Shown here piece by piece: positions 34,771 to 42,003 of a stretch of 64,000 nucleotides of DNA. Source of the stretch: Mesotoga sp. Brook.08.105.5.1 (GTDB taxonomy: Bacteria; Thermotogota; Thermotogae; Petrotogales; Kosmotogaceae); the NCBI RefSeq assembly GCF_002752635.1, contig NZ_AYTW01000005.1, forward strand, positions 62,001-126,000, written 5' to 3'. The position numbers and the translations under genes were made by a program. Within the stretch, counting starts at the first letter, position 1, and every line of letters begins with the position of its first letter. Under the pieces are notes generated by a model. That model saw nothing but the letters and a program-made list of their open reading frames with translations, was not told the DNA's origin and ran no database searches.

Positions 34771-36453
34771 TCAGTCAAGGGAAAAGCCTCTGTTGACTAG
34801 AGAAAGGCAGCAATCCACCACATCTGCGTCATAAATCCTGCCTGCTCCCTGCGTCAACTCAGTGATTGCGGCAAGTCTTTCATGAGCTGGCCTGTAGGGT
34901 CTGTGAGAGACGATCGCTTCAAATACGTCCGCGACCGAAACTATTCTGGTCTCAAATGGGATCTCTCTTCCTTTCAATCCCTGGGGATATCCTGAGCCGT
35001 CCAGTCTTTCATGATGTTGACGTACGATGCATGATATTGGCCACGGTAACTCAATTCTCTCAAGCATCCTGAAACCGGCTTCACTGTGGTTCTGAATAAG
35101 GGACCATTCATTCTCCGTCAATCTGCCCGGCTTGCTCAGAATTTCTGTTGGCACGGAGATCTTCCCGATGTCGTGCAGAAGAGCACCTTCTCTGACCGAG
35201 TCCAGTCGATCTGGGCTGAGCCCCATTTCAATGGCAATTGCAGTAGCAAGTTTGCTGACCCGCCTCTGATGACCGGCCGTGTAGGGATCCCTTACCTCTA
35301 CCACTGTTGAAAGTGTCTCAATTAAGCTCCTGATAGTTCTTTCCGCAGACTCCGGAATCAAATTCTGATCTTCGTGATCAGCAAATGAATAGATGACTAG
35401 CGCTATGTCTGCCCCTTCGTGGGAATCTCTTATCGTTCTCACGAGAGCCGTGACTTGCAAGGTAGAGCCATCTTCTTTATGAATATTTAGAAGCCGTTTT
35501 TCACCAATACTTGATTTGAGAAAGGGAATCTCTCTGATTTGATCTCCTGAGTCCCTTATGAATCTGAACACCTTTTCGCCGAGTAATTGCTCTCTCCTTC
35601 TTCCAAAAAGCTTCTCGGCAGATTTACTAAAGAAGATTATCCTGCCCTGTTCGTCAGTCGAGAGTGTGGCTTCACTAGATGAATCTAGGATGCACTTTGC
35701 AGTGTGAAGCTCCGCTATTGCTCTAGCTTCCGTCGTCTTCTCTCTGTGGATACTGACCAGCTGCCGGTCTGAAAGAAGCCTAATCAGAACTTCTTCGAAG
35801 TATTCCCCTTCCGAAAGCGATATAATCTCTTCTCTTCCCGTTTTTGCAACCCTTCTCAACGCCCCAAGAAAAAGGTGATCGGCCTTGCTAATGGGTCTGC
35901 CAAGCGGAATGCCTTCCAGTACTGGGAGACGTGCAAGACGGTCTGTTTCGAAAGCAAGGTTCTTCAAAACCGGGACTATTGTCTCACAAGTTCTGTCAAA
36001 GGAGAAGATTGCAATGCCTGAAGTCTGTTCTTCAAAACTCTTTTCGAAAACTGTGCTTCGATAATTCTCACCGTCCTGAGAATAATTCCTACTTGAGAAC
36101 TGCGAGGAACCTTTTCTTGGGATTGCTTCACTGTATGAGGGAATTGTATTTGTCCTTACTTCTGTGACCGTTGGATCAAGATAAACCTTCTTTGCTTTTT
36201 TCAGAATCTTCACTTCGCCTTGTTCGTTATTGTCGTGGTGAGAGAGAACGCTCCAGATTCCTCCATTATCATCTACGCAGATATCGTCAGAACCAAAAAG
36301 TGTTTCAAAAATCCTTCCAATTACATCTCCAAAGTGCCGTTGCGAAGCAGAGTTTTGAAAGGTGATCTTCCCAAATTCATCAACGAATATGACCGCTTCA
36401 TCAATAAGGTCAAGGTAAGACCTTTTTAAACCATATGCAGACAAGGTATTCAT
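34771..36453 (-). CDS. PAS/HD-GYP cyclic-di-GMP phosphodiesterase-type protein
   Basis: A 560-residue cytosolic protein without membrane helices. Two PAS domains lie near residues 10-50 and 250-350 (ATLSTDEQGRIIFFSKSAEK). A complete HD-GYP domain fills about 385-555, with DPYTAGHQRRVSKLA, the HD pair in LLHDIGKISVP, HHERLDGSGYPQGL carrying GYP, and a closing VADVFEAIVSHRPYRP. All key residues are present, so it should hydrolyse c-di-GMP. Upstream on the minus strand, TTCAAA-17-TAGAAT is a candidate promoter. It is the intact counterpart of the broken HD-GYP gene at 57.7-60.4 kb. Confidence 0.9.
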   Translation of the reverse strand: MNTLSAYGLKRSYLDLIDEAVIFVDEFGKITFQNSASQRHFGDVIGRIFETLFGSDDICVDDNGGIWSVLSHHDNNEQGEVKILKKAKKVYLDPTVTEVRTNTIPSYSEAIPRKGSSQFSSRNYSQDGENYRSTVFEKSFEEQTSGIAIFSFDRTCETIVPVLKNLAFETDRLARLPVLEGIPLGRPISKADHLFLGALRRVAKTGREEIISLSEGEYFEEVLIRLLSDRQLVSIHREKTTEARAIAELHTAKCILDSSSEATLSTDEQGRIIFFSKSAEKLFGRRREQLLGEKVFRFIRDSGDQIREIPFLKSSIGEKRLLNIHKEDGSTLQVTALVRTIRDSHEGADIALVIYSFADHEDQNLIPESAERTIRSLIETLSTVVEVRDPYTAGHQRRVSKLATAIAIEMGLSPDRLDSVREGALLHDIGKISVPTEILSKPGRLTENEWSLIQNHSEAGFRMLERIELPWPISCIVRQHHERLDGSGYPQGLKGREIPFETRIVSVADVFEAIVSHRPYRPAHERLAAITELTQGAGRIYDADVVDCCLSLVNRGFSLD

Positions 36454-36781
36454 CCCTCATTCTCATAATAATAAGTTCGAGCGTTGGTTTGAACATCAAG
36501 CGCGTTTCGTGGTGCTTCTCTATCACTTTAGATTCTAACACCATTTGCGTTACTTTTGAAATCTCTTTCCAGTGTAATCCTTCATCTTTATCCTACGAGG
36601 AATGCAGCGCACGTTTGATTAGTAATTTCGCAAAAGAAAAACTTGATAGGAACACAGAAGGGTCCTCTGAATAATGTCATCGCAGTATTAGAGATCCCTT
36701 TGAGTCTCCAAGCAGAATGCGTTCAAATCAAGAGTTATTGCCTGAACCGGCCATAATTGACTTCTTGTCCAGTTGCCTTGC
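36454..36781. other. Intergenic stretch, promoter region of the HD-GYP gene
   Basis: No gene supported: the 79-codon plus-strand frame here has no ribosome site or motif. On the minus strand TTCAAA, a 17-base spacer and TAGAAT (-10 box at about 36531-36536) could drive the PAS/HD-GYP gene. Confidence 0.4.
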
Positions 36782-37297
36782 TCAATACTCTATCCCCTTT
36801 CTAGCTTCAACTCCCCTATGGTAATAATGCTTGATCTCTCTCATTTCAGTGACGAGGTCTGCCTTCTCAAAAATCTCGGCCGGAGCATTTCTGCCAGTCA
36901 GAACAAGTTCGACGTTTGAGGGCTTCATCTCAAAAAGCTTCGTAATATCCTCTACTGTTACCAATCTGTAATGGCAAGCAATGAATATCTCGTCAAGAAT
37001 AACGAGACCGAACCGTTCACTGCGCAAAACATCTCGGGATCTTGCAAGACCAGTGCGAGCAGCTTCAAGATCCTCTACTTCAGGATTTTCTCTAATGAAG
37101 CATTTCCTTCCAAACTGTTCAATGGTTATTCCGTCGATATAATTCGATAGCGCTTGTTCACTGTATTTCATACCCTTTATGAACTGACCGATGAAGACCC
37201 TCTCGCCCGCCATACATGCTCTTATCGCAAGACCAATAGCTGCAGTGGTCTTTCCTTTACCATTTCCGGTATAGATATGAATGTAACCCTTTTCCAT
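36782..37297 (-). CDS. cobO: Corrinoid (cob(I)yrinate) adenosyltransferase, CobA/CobO type
   Basis: Adds the 5'-deoxyadenosyl group to Co(I) corrinoids. The 171-residue protein has the P-loop GNGKGKTTAAIGLA at the N-terminus, VFIGQFIKGM, the Walker-B-like FGLVILDEI and LVLTGRNAP. It ends REIKHYYHRGVEARKGIEY, standard for the CobA family. ATG at 37297. No other corrinoid gene or cobalamin riboswitch is seen around it; it could support salvage for the B12-type radical SAM enzyme or other B12 enzymes. Confidence 0.93.
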   Translation of the reverse strand: MEKGYIHIYTGNGKGKTTAAIGLAIRACMAGERVFIGQFIKGMKYSEQALSNYIDGITIEQFGRKCFIRENPEVEDLEAARTGLARSRDVLRSERFGLVILDEIFIACHYRLVTVEDITKLFEMKPSNVELVLTGRNAPAEIFEKADLVTEMREIKHYYHRGVEARKGIEY

Positions 37298-37502
37298 AGT
37301 GACCCCCCGATCGTGAGTTAGTGTTATTCTACTTCGAAAGCAATGAGAGTTTGTGAATGTTTTGCGAACGAGTTGGTAACCAAGTTGGAATGGAATGATA
37401 AATTAATCGACATTAGTAGCATTTATGATTCTAGTGAAGTTCCGCTTTTCAAATAGTAGATTTGGCTTGAAATTCATGATGAGCAGCTGCAGAGTTACTA
37501 AG

Positions 37503-37529
37503 TTGACCAATATGTGAAATAAATCACAT
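37503..37529 (+). promoter_or_regulatory. Perfect inverted repeat (Crp/Fnr-like) before the sulfur operon
   Basis: ATGTGA-AATAAA-TCACAT at 37512-37529, a perfect palindrome that contains TGTGA-N6-TCACA, the consensus for Crp/Fnr-family dimers. TTGACC at 37503-37508 looks like a -35 box; a -10 box is not clear. The repeat ends 3 bases before the AGGAGGT of the tusA-like gene, so a bound protein would most simply act as repressor. Which protein binds is unknown; no Crp/Fnr gene is in the window, while an HTH-TusA protein is encoded in the same cluster. Confidence 0.65.
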
Positions 37530-37545
37530 TACAGGAGGTATGAAA

Positions 37546-37785
37546 ATGGCGAAGTATGAAGTAACTAAGTCTGTTGACGTAAGAGGAGAAGTCTGTCCAG
37601 TACCGGATGTTGAAACCAAGAGGGCTCTGAAGAAGATGAAAGCCGGAGAGATACTCGAGGTTTGGATTGACTATGCCATGTCGAAAGAGAGAATTCCCGA
37701 GGCAGTCAAGGGAATGGGACACGAAGTTCTCGAAATCGAGGAAGTCGGGAACAGCGAGTGGAAGATCTATATCAAAGTAAAGTGA
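37546..37785 (+). CDS. tusA: TusA-family sulfur carrier protein
   Basis: A 79-residue TusA protein that carries a persulfide on a conserved Cys. The signature RGEVCPVPDVETKRAL gives the active Cys, followed by GEILEVWIDY and SKERIPEAVKGMGHEV. Start at the ATG at 37546, seven bases after AGGAGGT; the ATG at 37540 is too close to it. First gene of the run tusA - yeeE - dsrE - dsrF - dsrH. Its sequence closely resembles the C-terminal domain of the regulator at 39870-40448. Confidence 0.93.
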   Translation: MAKYEVTKSVDVRGEVCPVPDVETKRALKKMKAGEILEVWIDYAMSKERIPEAVKGMGHEVLEIEEVGNSEWKIYIKVK

Positions 37786-37803
37786 AAAAAGGGGTGAGAT
37801 GAC

Positions 37804-38793
37804 ATGGCCTGGACGGGTCTATTAGTTGGTCTCGTTTTTGGAATCATTCTTCAAAGAGGCAGAGTGTGTTTCAACTCGGCTTTTAGGGATGTTTTGTTAT
37901 TTAAGGATAATTACCTTTGGAAACTGGGTTTTCTTGCAGTCGGGTTACAGATGATCACCGTTCTCTTTGTGGCTCAGATGGGCTGGATAAGGATTGCTCC
38001 TCCGACGCTTAATCTGTTTGGGAATATTGTTGGTGCCTATGTATTTGGGCTGGGAATGGTTCTCGCCGGTGGATGTGCGTCAGGTGTTACTTATAGGTCC
38101 GGAGAGGGAATGACAACCGCAATGATAGCCGCGGTCTTTTACGGTATAGGAGCTATGGCAATGAGAGGAGGAGTATTTTCACCCATAAGGACTTGGGCGG
38201 CGCAATTTAACATAACAGTTGATGGGAATTCTTCCGTATATTTTGACAAGGTAGGGCCCACACTCGCGACAGTCCTGAATGTTAATCCCTGGATCCCTGC
38301 AGTAATACTAGCAGCTGTCTTACTTTGGTACACGCTTGGCACGAAGACCACGGAGAGAAAGACTAAGTTCAACTGGAAAGTTGCTGCGGTATCTCTCGCT
38401 GTTCTTTCTCCCATTGCATGGATAACAAGCGAGGCTGCTGGTCGAAATTACGGACTTGGTATCACCGGTGGTTGGGTCTCGATATTTGACTCCTACATCA
38501 GTAATCAGCCACTGAGATGGGATGGGTACGAAATAATCGGAATAATTCTGGGAGCACTCATCGCGTCAGTAATCGCCAAAGAATTCAAGTTGAGGATGCC
38601 GAAGAATCCGAAGACTTATCTCGTGGTTATGATAGGTGGAACAATGATGGGAGCAGGAGCTAACCTTGCCGGTGGATGTAATATCGGGCATTTCCTTTCC
38701 GGACTTCCAACTCTTGCCATTTCGTCAATAATCGCAAGTGTCTTCCTTATTCTCGGCAACTGGACAATGGCTTACATACTTTACAGAAAGTGA
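37804..38793 (+). CDS. YeeE/YedE-family sulfur (thiosulfate) transporter
   Basis: A 329-residue multi-helix membrane protein of the YeeE/YedE (TsuA) family, whose studied members import thiosulfate. Conserved Cys-bearing loops are present: RGRVCFNSAFRD, LAGGCASGVTYR and LAGGCNIGHFLSGL, the Cys residues thought to pass the substrate through the pore. ATG at 37804, 18 bases after tusA. Linked YeeE and TusA genes are common, and the transported sulfur is presumably handed to TusA. Confidence 0.92.
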   Translation: MAWTGLLVGLVFGIILQRGRVCFNSAFRDVLLFKDNYLWKLGFLAVGLQMITVLFVAQMGWIRIAPPTLNLFGNIVGAYVFGLGMVLAGGCASGVTYRSGEGMTTAMIAAVFYGIGAMAMRGGVFSPIRTWAAQFNITVDGNSSVYFDKVGPTLATVLNVNPWIPAVILAAVLLWYTLGTKTTERKTKFNWKVAAVSLAVLSPIAWITSEAAGRNYGLGITGGWVSIFDSYISNQPLRWDGYEIIGIILGALIASVIAKEFKLRMPKNPKTYLVVMIGGTMMGAGANLAGGCNIGHFLSGLPTLAISSIIASVFLILGNWTMAYILYRK

Positions 38794-38803
38794 GGCGTCT
38801 GAT

Positions 38804-39160
38804 TTGAAGATTACAATCCAGGTTTTTGCACCACCGTATTCATATGAGGATCTTGACACAGCAATTAAGATCGCGGAAGCAGGACTTGATAAAGGCCACG
38901 AAGTGACGGTTTTCCTCTTTGCCGATTCAATACTATCCGTTAACAGCAAAGTCAAACCGATAAGGATAGATAGAGACATTCCACGAAAACTCGAATCGCT
39001 AATACAAGAGAAGGGTTTGAAAGTGGAGATCTGCGGAATCTGTATGGACTACAGAGGTGTAACCAAGGATATGATTATCGAAGGTTCAAATCCAAGTGGT
39101 CTTCCCGAACTGGCTTCATTGATTTACAACAGCGACAGGTTTGTTAACCTGATGGCATGA
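38804..39160 (+). CDS. DsrE-family sulfur-relay protein (TusD/DsrE-like)
   Basis: A 118-residue DsrE-fold protein. It has ITIQVFAPPYSYEDLDTAIK at the start, KGHEVTVFLFADS, and a likely active Cys in EICGICMDYRGV, the site used by DsrE/TusD to accept persulfide. It begins at the TTG at 38804 with GAGG upstream, 10 bases after the transporter stop; an in-frame ATG at 38738 would lie inside the transporter gene. Overlaps the next frame's upstream ATG in an ATGA manner. Confidence 0.85.
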   Translation: MKITIQVFAPPYSYEDLDTAIKIAEAGLDKGHEVTVFLFADSILSVNSKVKPIRIDRDIPRKLESLIQEKGLKVEICGICMDYRGVTKDMIIEGSNPSGLPELASLIYNSDRFVNLMA

Positions 39161-39168
39161 GGTGCTGT

Positions 39169-39525
39169 ATGGATAAGAAGATACTGTTTGTTGTTTATCA
39201 GGCTCCAGCAGGCTCTATTTGGGTCAATGAAGCCTTTAGGACTGCATTTGGAATGTATGGCGAAGATATTGAGCCATCTGTTCTTTTGATGGAAGAGGCA
39301 AGTGTTGCTTTTTCAAAGAAGACTAAGCCTGAATGTCTTGGCCTGCTCTCGATCTCCATGTGTTTTAGGTTTATCAAGAGGTACGAGACAGCAGTTTATG
39401 GTGTCAAAGAACATGTGGAAAAACTGAAAGTAAATGAAATCGAAGAGAGTTTCAGTGCACAATTAATAGCTGAAGCCGATATCGGAGAGTTCTTCCACAA
39501 GTTTGACAATGTAATCTTCATGTGA
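39169..39525 (+). CDS. DsrF/TusC-like protein
   Basis: A 118-residue protein starting KKILFVVYQAPAGSIWVNEA, with the small alpha/beta shape of TusC/DsrF. The Cys seen (PECLGLL, MCFRF) are not in the DsrE active position, consistent with the structural role of TusC. Start at the ATG at 39169 with GAGGTG; the ATG at 39157 lacks one. The family call rests on size, fold pattern and place between DsrE-like and DsrH-like genes. Confidence 0.75.
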   Translation: MDKKILFVVYQAPAGSIWVNEAFRTAFGMYGEDIEPSVLLMEEASVAFSKKTKPECLGLLSISMCFRFIKRYETAVYGVKEHVEKLKVNEIEESFSAQLIAEADIGEFFHKFDNVIFM

Positions 39526-39535
39526 GGTGTCTGGT

Positions 39536-39799
39536 ATGTATTTAATAGTAGTGAAAAACGGGCCCAATAATTCTGCCGATAGAATCAAGATCAGTGCGGC
39601 GAAAGATGGGGACAAGGTTGTCCTAATTCAGGACGGTGTTTTTTGGGGACTAAACGAATTGACCACAAAGGCGGAGGTCTTTGCTATTAAGGACGATGTT
39701 GAGGCCAGGGGATACTCAGCTGATGACGTTACCGTGCCTCTGATAACTTATGAAGGCTTCATTGACATAGTTGAGGAATGTGAGAAGTCAATAGGTTAG
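39536..39799 (+). CDS. DsrH/TusB-like protein
   Basis: An 87-residue protein beginning MYLIVVKNG, with DKVVLIQDGVFWGL and a short C-terminus, the TusB/DsrH pattern. Only one Cys, near the C-terminus (EECEKS). Start at the ATG at 39536 after GAGGTG. Completes a TusBCD/DsrEFH-like trio, which in other bacteria is a hexameric sulfur-transfer hub for TusA. Confidence 0.8.
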   Translation: MYLIVVKNGPNNSADRIKISAAKDGDKVVLIQDGVFWGLNELTTKAEVFAIKDDVEARGYSADDVTVPLITYEGFIDIVEECEKSIG

Positions 39800-39819
39800 G
39801 CTATTATAGCGTGATGTGG

Positions 39820-39853
39820 GAGGTGCACTTCGTTCAGACGTGCACCTCTTTCT
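39820..39853 (+). terminator. Hairpin between the Dsr-like trio and the regulator
   Basis: Nine-base perfect stem GAGGTGCAC / GTGCACCTC with an 11-base loop, followed by TTTCT. It is a weak terminator or attenuator that would let the regulator and flavoenzyme be made at a different level from the genes before. Confidence 0.65.
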
Positions 39854-39869
39854 ACGGGAGGGATTTTAG

Positions 39870-40448
39870 ATGCCATTAAAGCTTCCGGATTTGTTTCGCA
39901 CTTTCTCAAATCAGACAAGAATTGAAATAGTTACGATGCTGATGGACAACTTCCTAACTGCTTCAGAAATTGCGTCGCTACTTCAAATAGATTTGTCAAC
40001 TGTATACAGACATCTGCAGCAAATGAAGAAGCTTGGGATACTTACTTCAAGACATTTGCATGGCGTTGAGAGATTCGACTTCAGTTCTCCACACATTTTC
40101 AGAATGCTTGATGAGGCAATCTCCTTCATAACGGAACTTAAGGGATTCAAGCCAATTTCCTGCTCTGAGGGAATATGCAGTTATTATCTGGGGGGCGAGC
40201 TTGATGTCATCGAGCCTGACCAGCTTCTCGATATGAGAGGCGAATCTTGTCCAATTCCGGATATTCAAGCAAGAAAGACTCTGGAAAACATGAATCCTGG
40301 AGAGGTACTGATTGTTATTGTAGACTATCCGCTCTCGGGGGAGAGAATTCCTGTGTCTATTCAGAAAGAAGGCCATGAGGTAATCAAAAAGATAGTTGAT
40401 AAATACGGTGATATAAAGATTTATATAAGGAGGAGAGAAAATGCTTGA
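39870..40448 (+). CDS. ArsR-like HTH regulator fused to a TusA domain
   Basis: A 192-residue two-domain protein. Residues ~1-90 are a winged helix of ArsR type (TRIEIVTMLMDN, then TASEIASLLQIDLSTVYRHL as recognition unit). A linker holds Cys98 and Cys103 (CSEGIC). Residues ~117-192 are a full TusA domain with active Cys127 in RGESCPIPD and the same DYPLSGERIP...GHEV pattern as the tusA product at 37546. The ATG is preceded by GGGAGGG. It overlaps the flavoenzyme start by 8 bases. It most likely senses persulfide or sulfur-carrier state and controls this cluster; that is inference, as is binding to the palindrome at 37512. Confidence 0.88.
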   Translation: MPLKLPDLFRTFSNQTRIEIVTMLMDNFLTASEIASLLQIDLSTVYRHLQQMKKLGILTSRHLHGVERFDFSSPHIFRMLDEAISFITELKGFKPISCSEGICSYYLGGELDVIEPDQLLDMRGESCPIPDIQARKTLENMNPGEVLIVIVDYPLSGERIPVSIQKEGHEVIKKIVDKYGDIKIYIRRRENA

Positions 40449-41802
40449 TGCGGTTGTAATTGGTGGTGGGCCTGGCGGTTATGTTTGTGCAATAAGAATT
40501 GCTCAGCTGGGTAAGAGAGTTGCGCTCGTTGAAAAGGAACATCTCGGTGGGACGTGCACAAACTGGGGCTGCATTCCAACAAAAGCGATGCTGACTTCGG
40601 CCCATTTGTATACCGAAATAGCTGACAAGTCAAAGAGACTTGGAATCGAAATATCCGATCTTGATTATGATCTGAAGAAAATCATGGCTCACATGAATAG
40701 AACGATCACGATGTCTAGAAAAGGGATTGAACACCTCTTGAAGAAAAACGAAGTTGATTTCTTCAATGACACGGCTGTGATTAAGGATGCAAAGCACGTC
40801 CTCCTGGAGCAGAGAGGGGAGATTCTGGATACGAATAATATTGTTATCGCAAGTGGATCTGAACCCTCCATGTTTAGGCCATTCAGTGAAGTCGAAGGAA
40901 TCTGGACAAGCAACGACGTTTTTCGAATGGAAGAAATGCCAGAAAGTCTAGTAATTGTTGGCGGTGGTGTTATAGGAGTTGAGTTTGCAACATTCTTCAG
41001 TTCATTCGGAGTGAAGACTACTATCGTCGAACTTGCAGACCATATCCTTCCATACGAGGATAGAGATGTTGCCGACGATATTCGAAAGTCATTGACAAGG
41101 CAAGGAGTAGAGATAATAGAGAGAACAAAGGTGACAGAGGTGGAGAAGGAGGAATGTACCTTCATTCTGAATGCCGAAGGTGAACAGGAGCTCTCACTCC
41201 AGGCTGAGAAAGTTCTTGTCGCAGTCGGTAGGCGACCGAGCATTAGCGAAGACGTAAGAAATCTTGGCCTCGAAATTGAAAGAGGAGTCATTACGAACAG
41301 CCGAATGCAGACAAACATTAAGGGCATTTATGCTATTGGCGACATAAGAGCCGGAACAATGCTTGCTCACGTGGCCAGCTACGAGGGGATAGTAGCGGCT
41401 CACAACATTGCTGGAGAAGAGATCGAAATGGATTACTCGGCAGTTCCCTCGATTATTTTCTCCAGCCCAGAGGTAGGATCAACCGGGATAAGGGAAGACG
41501 ACATCGAAGACATGGAGAAAGTAAGTATCGCAAAATTCCCTTTGAGCGCAAATGGTAGAGCAAGAACTGTACTAGAAAACACTGGGTTTGTGAAGGTAAT
41601 AGCAGATAAGGAAAGTGGAAAGGTTCTTGGTATGAGTATAGTTTCTCCTTCAGCTACAGAGCTAATAATGGAAGGGGTAATTGCGGTCAAGAACGGTTTA
41701 ACGGTAGAAGAACTTGAGAACTCAATACATCCTCATCCTACGCTATCAGAGACAGTACTTGGTGCCCTAGAGGGTATTGATGGAATGAGCATCCATATCT
41801 AA
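40441..41802 (+). CDS. Dihydrolipoamide dehydrogenase-type flavoprotein disulfide reductase
   Basis: A 453-residue pyridine-nucleotide disulfide oxidoreductase. It has an FAD fold DAVVIGGGPGGYVCAIRIAQ, redox disulfide GGTCTNWGCIPTK, NAD fold LVIVGGGVIGVEFATFFSSF, and the interface His-Glu motif HPHPTLSE typical of E3 (usually HAHPTLSE). No lipoyl enzyme (E1/E2) is nearby. In this sulfur operon it may reduce a lipoyl-, CoA- or protein-bound persulfide, using NADH. It shares an 8-base overlap with the regulator gene. Confidence 0.88.
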   Translation: MLDAVVIGGGPGGYVCAIRIAQLGKRVALVEKEHLGGTCTNWGCIPTKAMLTSAHLYTEIADKSKRLGIEISDLDYDLKKIMAHMNRTITMSRKGIEHLLKKNEVDFFNDTAVIKDAKHVLLEQRGEILDTNNIVIASGSEPSMFRPFSEVEGIWTSNDVFRMEEMPESLVIVGGGVIGVEFATFFSSFGVKTTIVELADHILPYEDRDVADDIRKSLTRQGVEIIERTKVTEVEKEECTFILNAEGEQELSLQAEKVLVAVGRRPSISEDVRNLGLEIERGVITNSRMQTNIKGIYAIGDIRAGTMLAHVASYEGIVAAHNIAGEEIEMDYSAVPSIIFSSPEVGSTGIREDDIEDMEKVSIAKFPLSANGRARTVLENTGFVKVIADKESGKVLGMSIVSPSATELIMEGVIAVKNGLTVEELENSIHPHPTLSETVLGALEGIDGMSIHI

Positions 41803-41819
41803 AGTAGTTCCTTAGTTAA

Positions 41820-41854
41820 GGGCATCCCTTTACAGTCAATGCTTTGGGATGCCC
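41820..41854 (+). terminator. Terminator-like hairpin after the sulfur operon
   Basis: Nine-base perfect inverted repeat GGGCATCCC / GGGATGCCC with a 17-base loop, 18 bases after the flavoenzyme stop, followed by ACATTTGCTTTTC. Confidence 0.7.
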
Positions 41855-42003
41855 ACATTTGCTTTTCTAATGCTGGAAATTCTATGCTCTTCTCTACAAC
41901 CTTGATTTCTTGATTATGGCTCTTCAGCCTTTTCGTAAGGTTCCTTTCTCTAAATCTTTAAGCAGTAACTAGATGAATATTATCAAAAGGATTCTGAACA
42001 GTC

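Noticed and set aside
37298-37539. Cobalamin riboswitch near cobO
   Set aside because: No B12-box-like block or extended fold was seen upstream of cobO; the region's only clear element is the palindrome of the sulfur operon.
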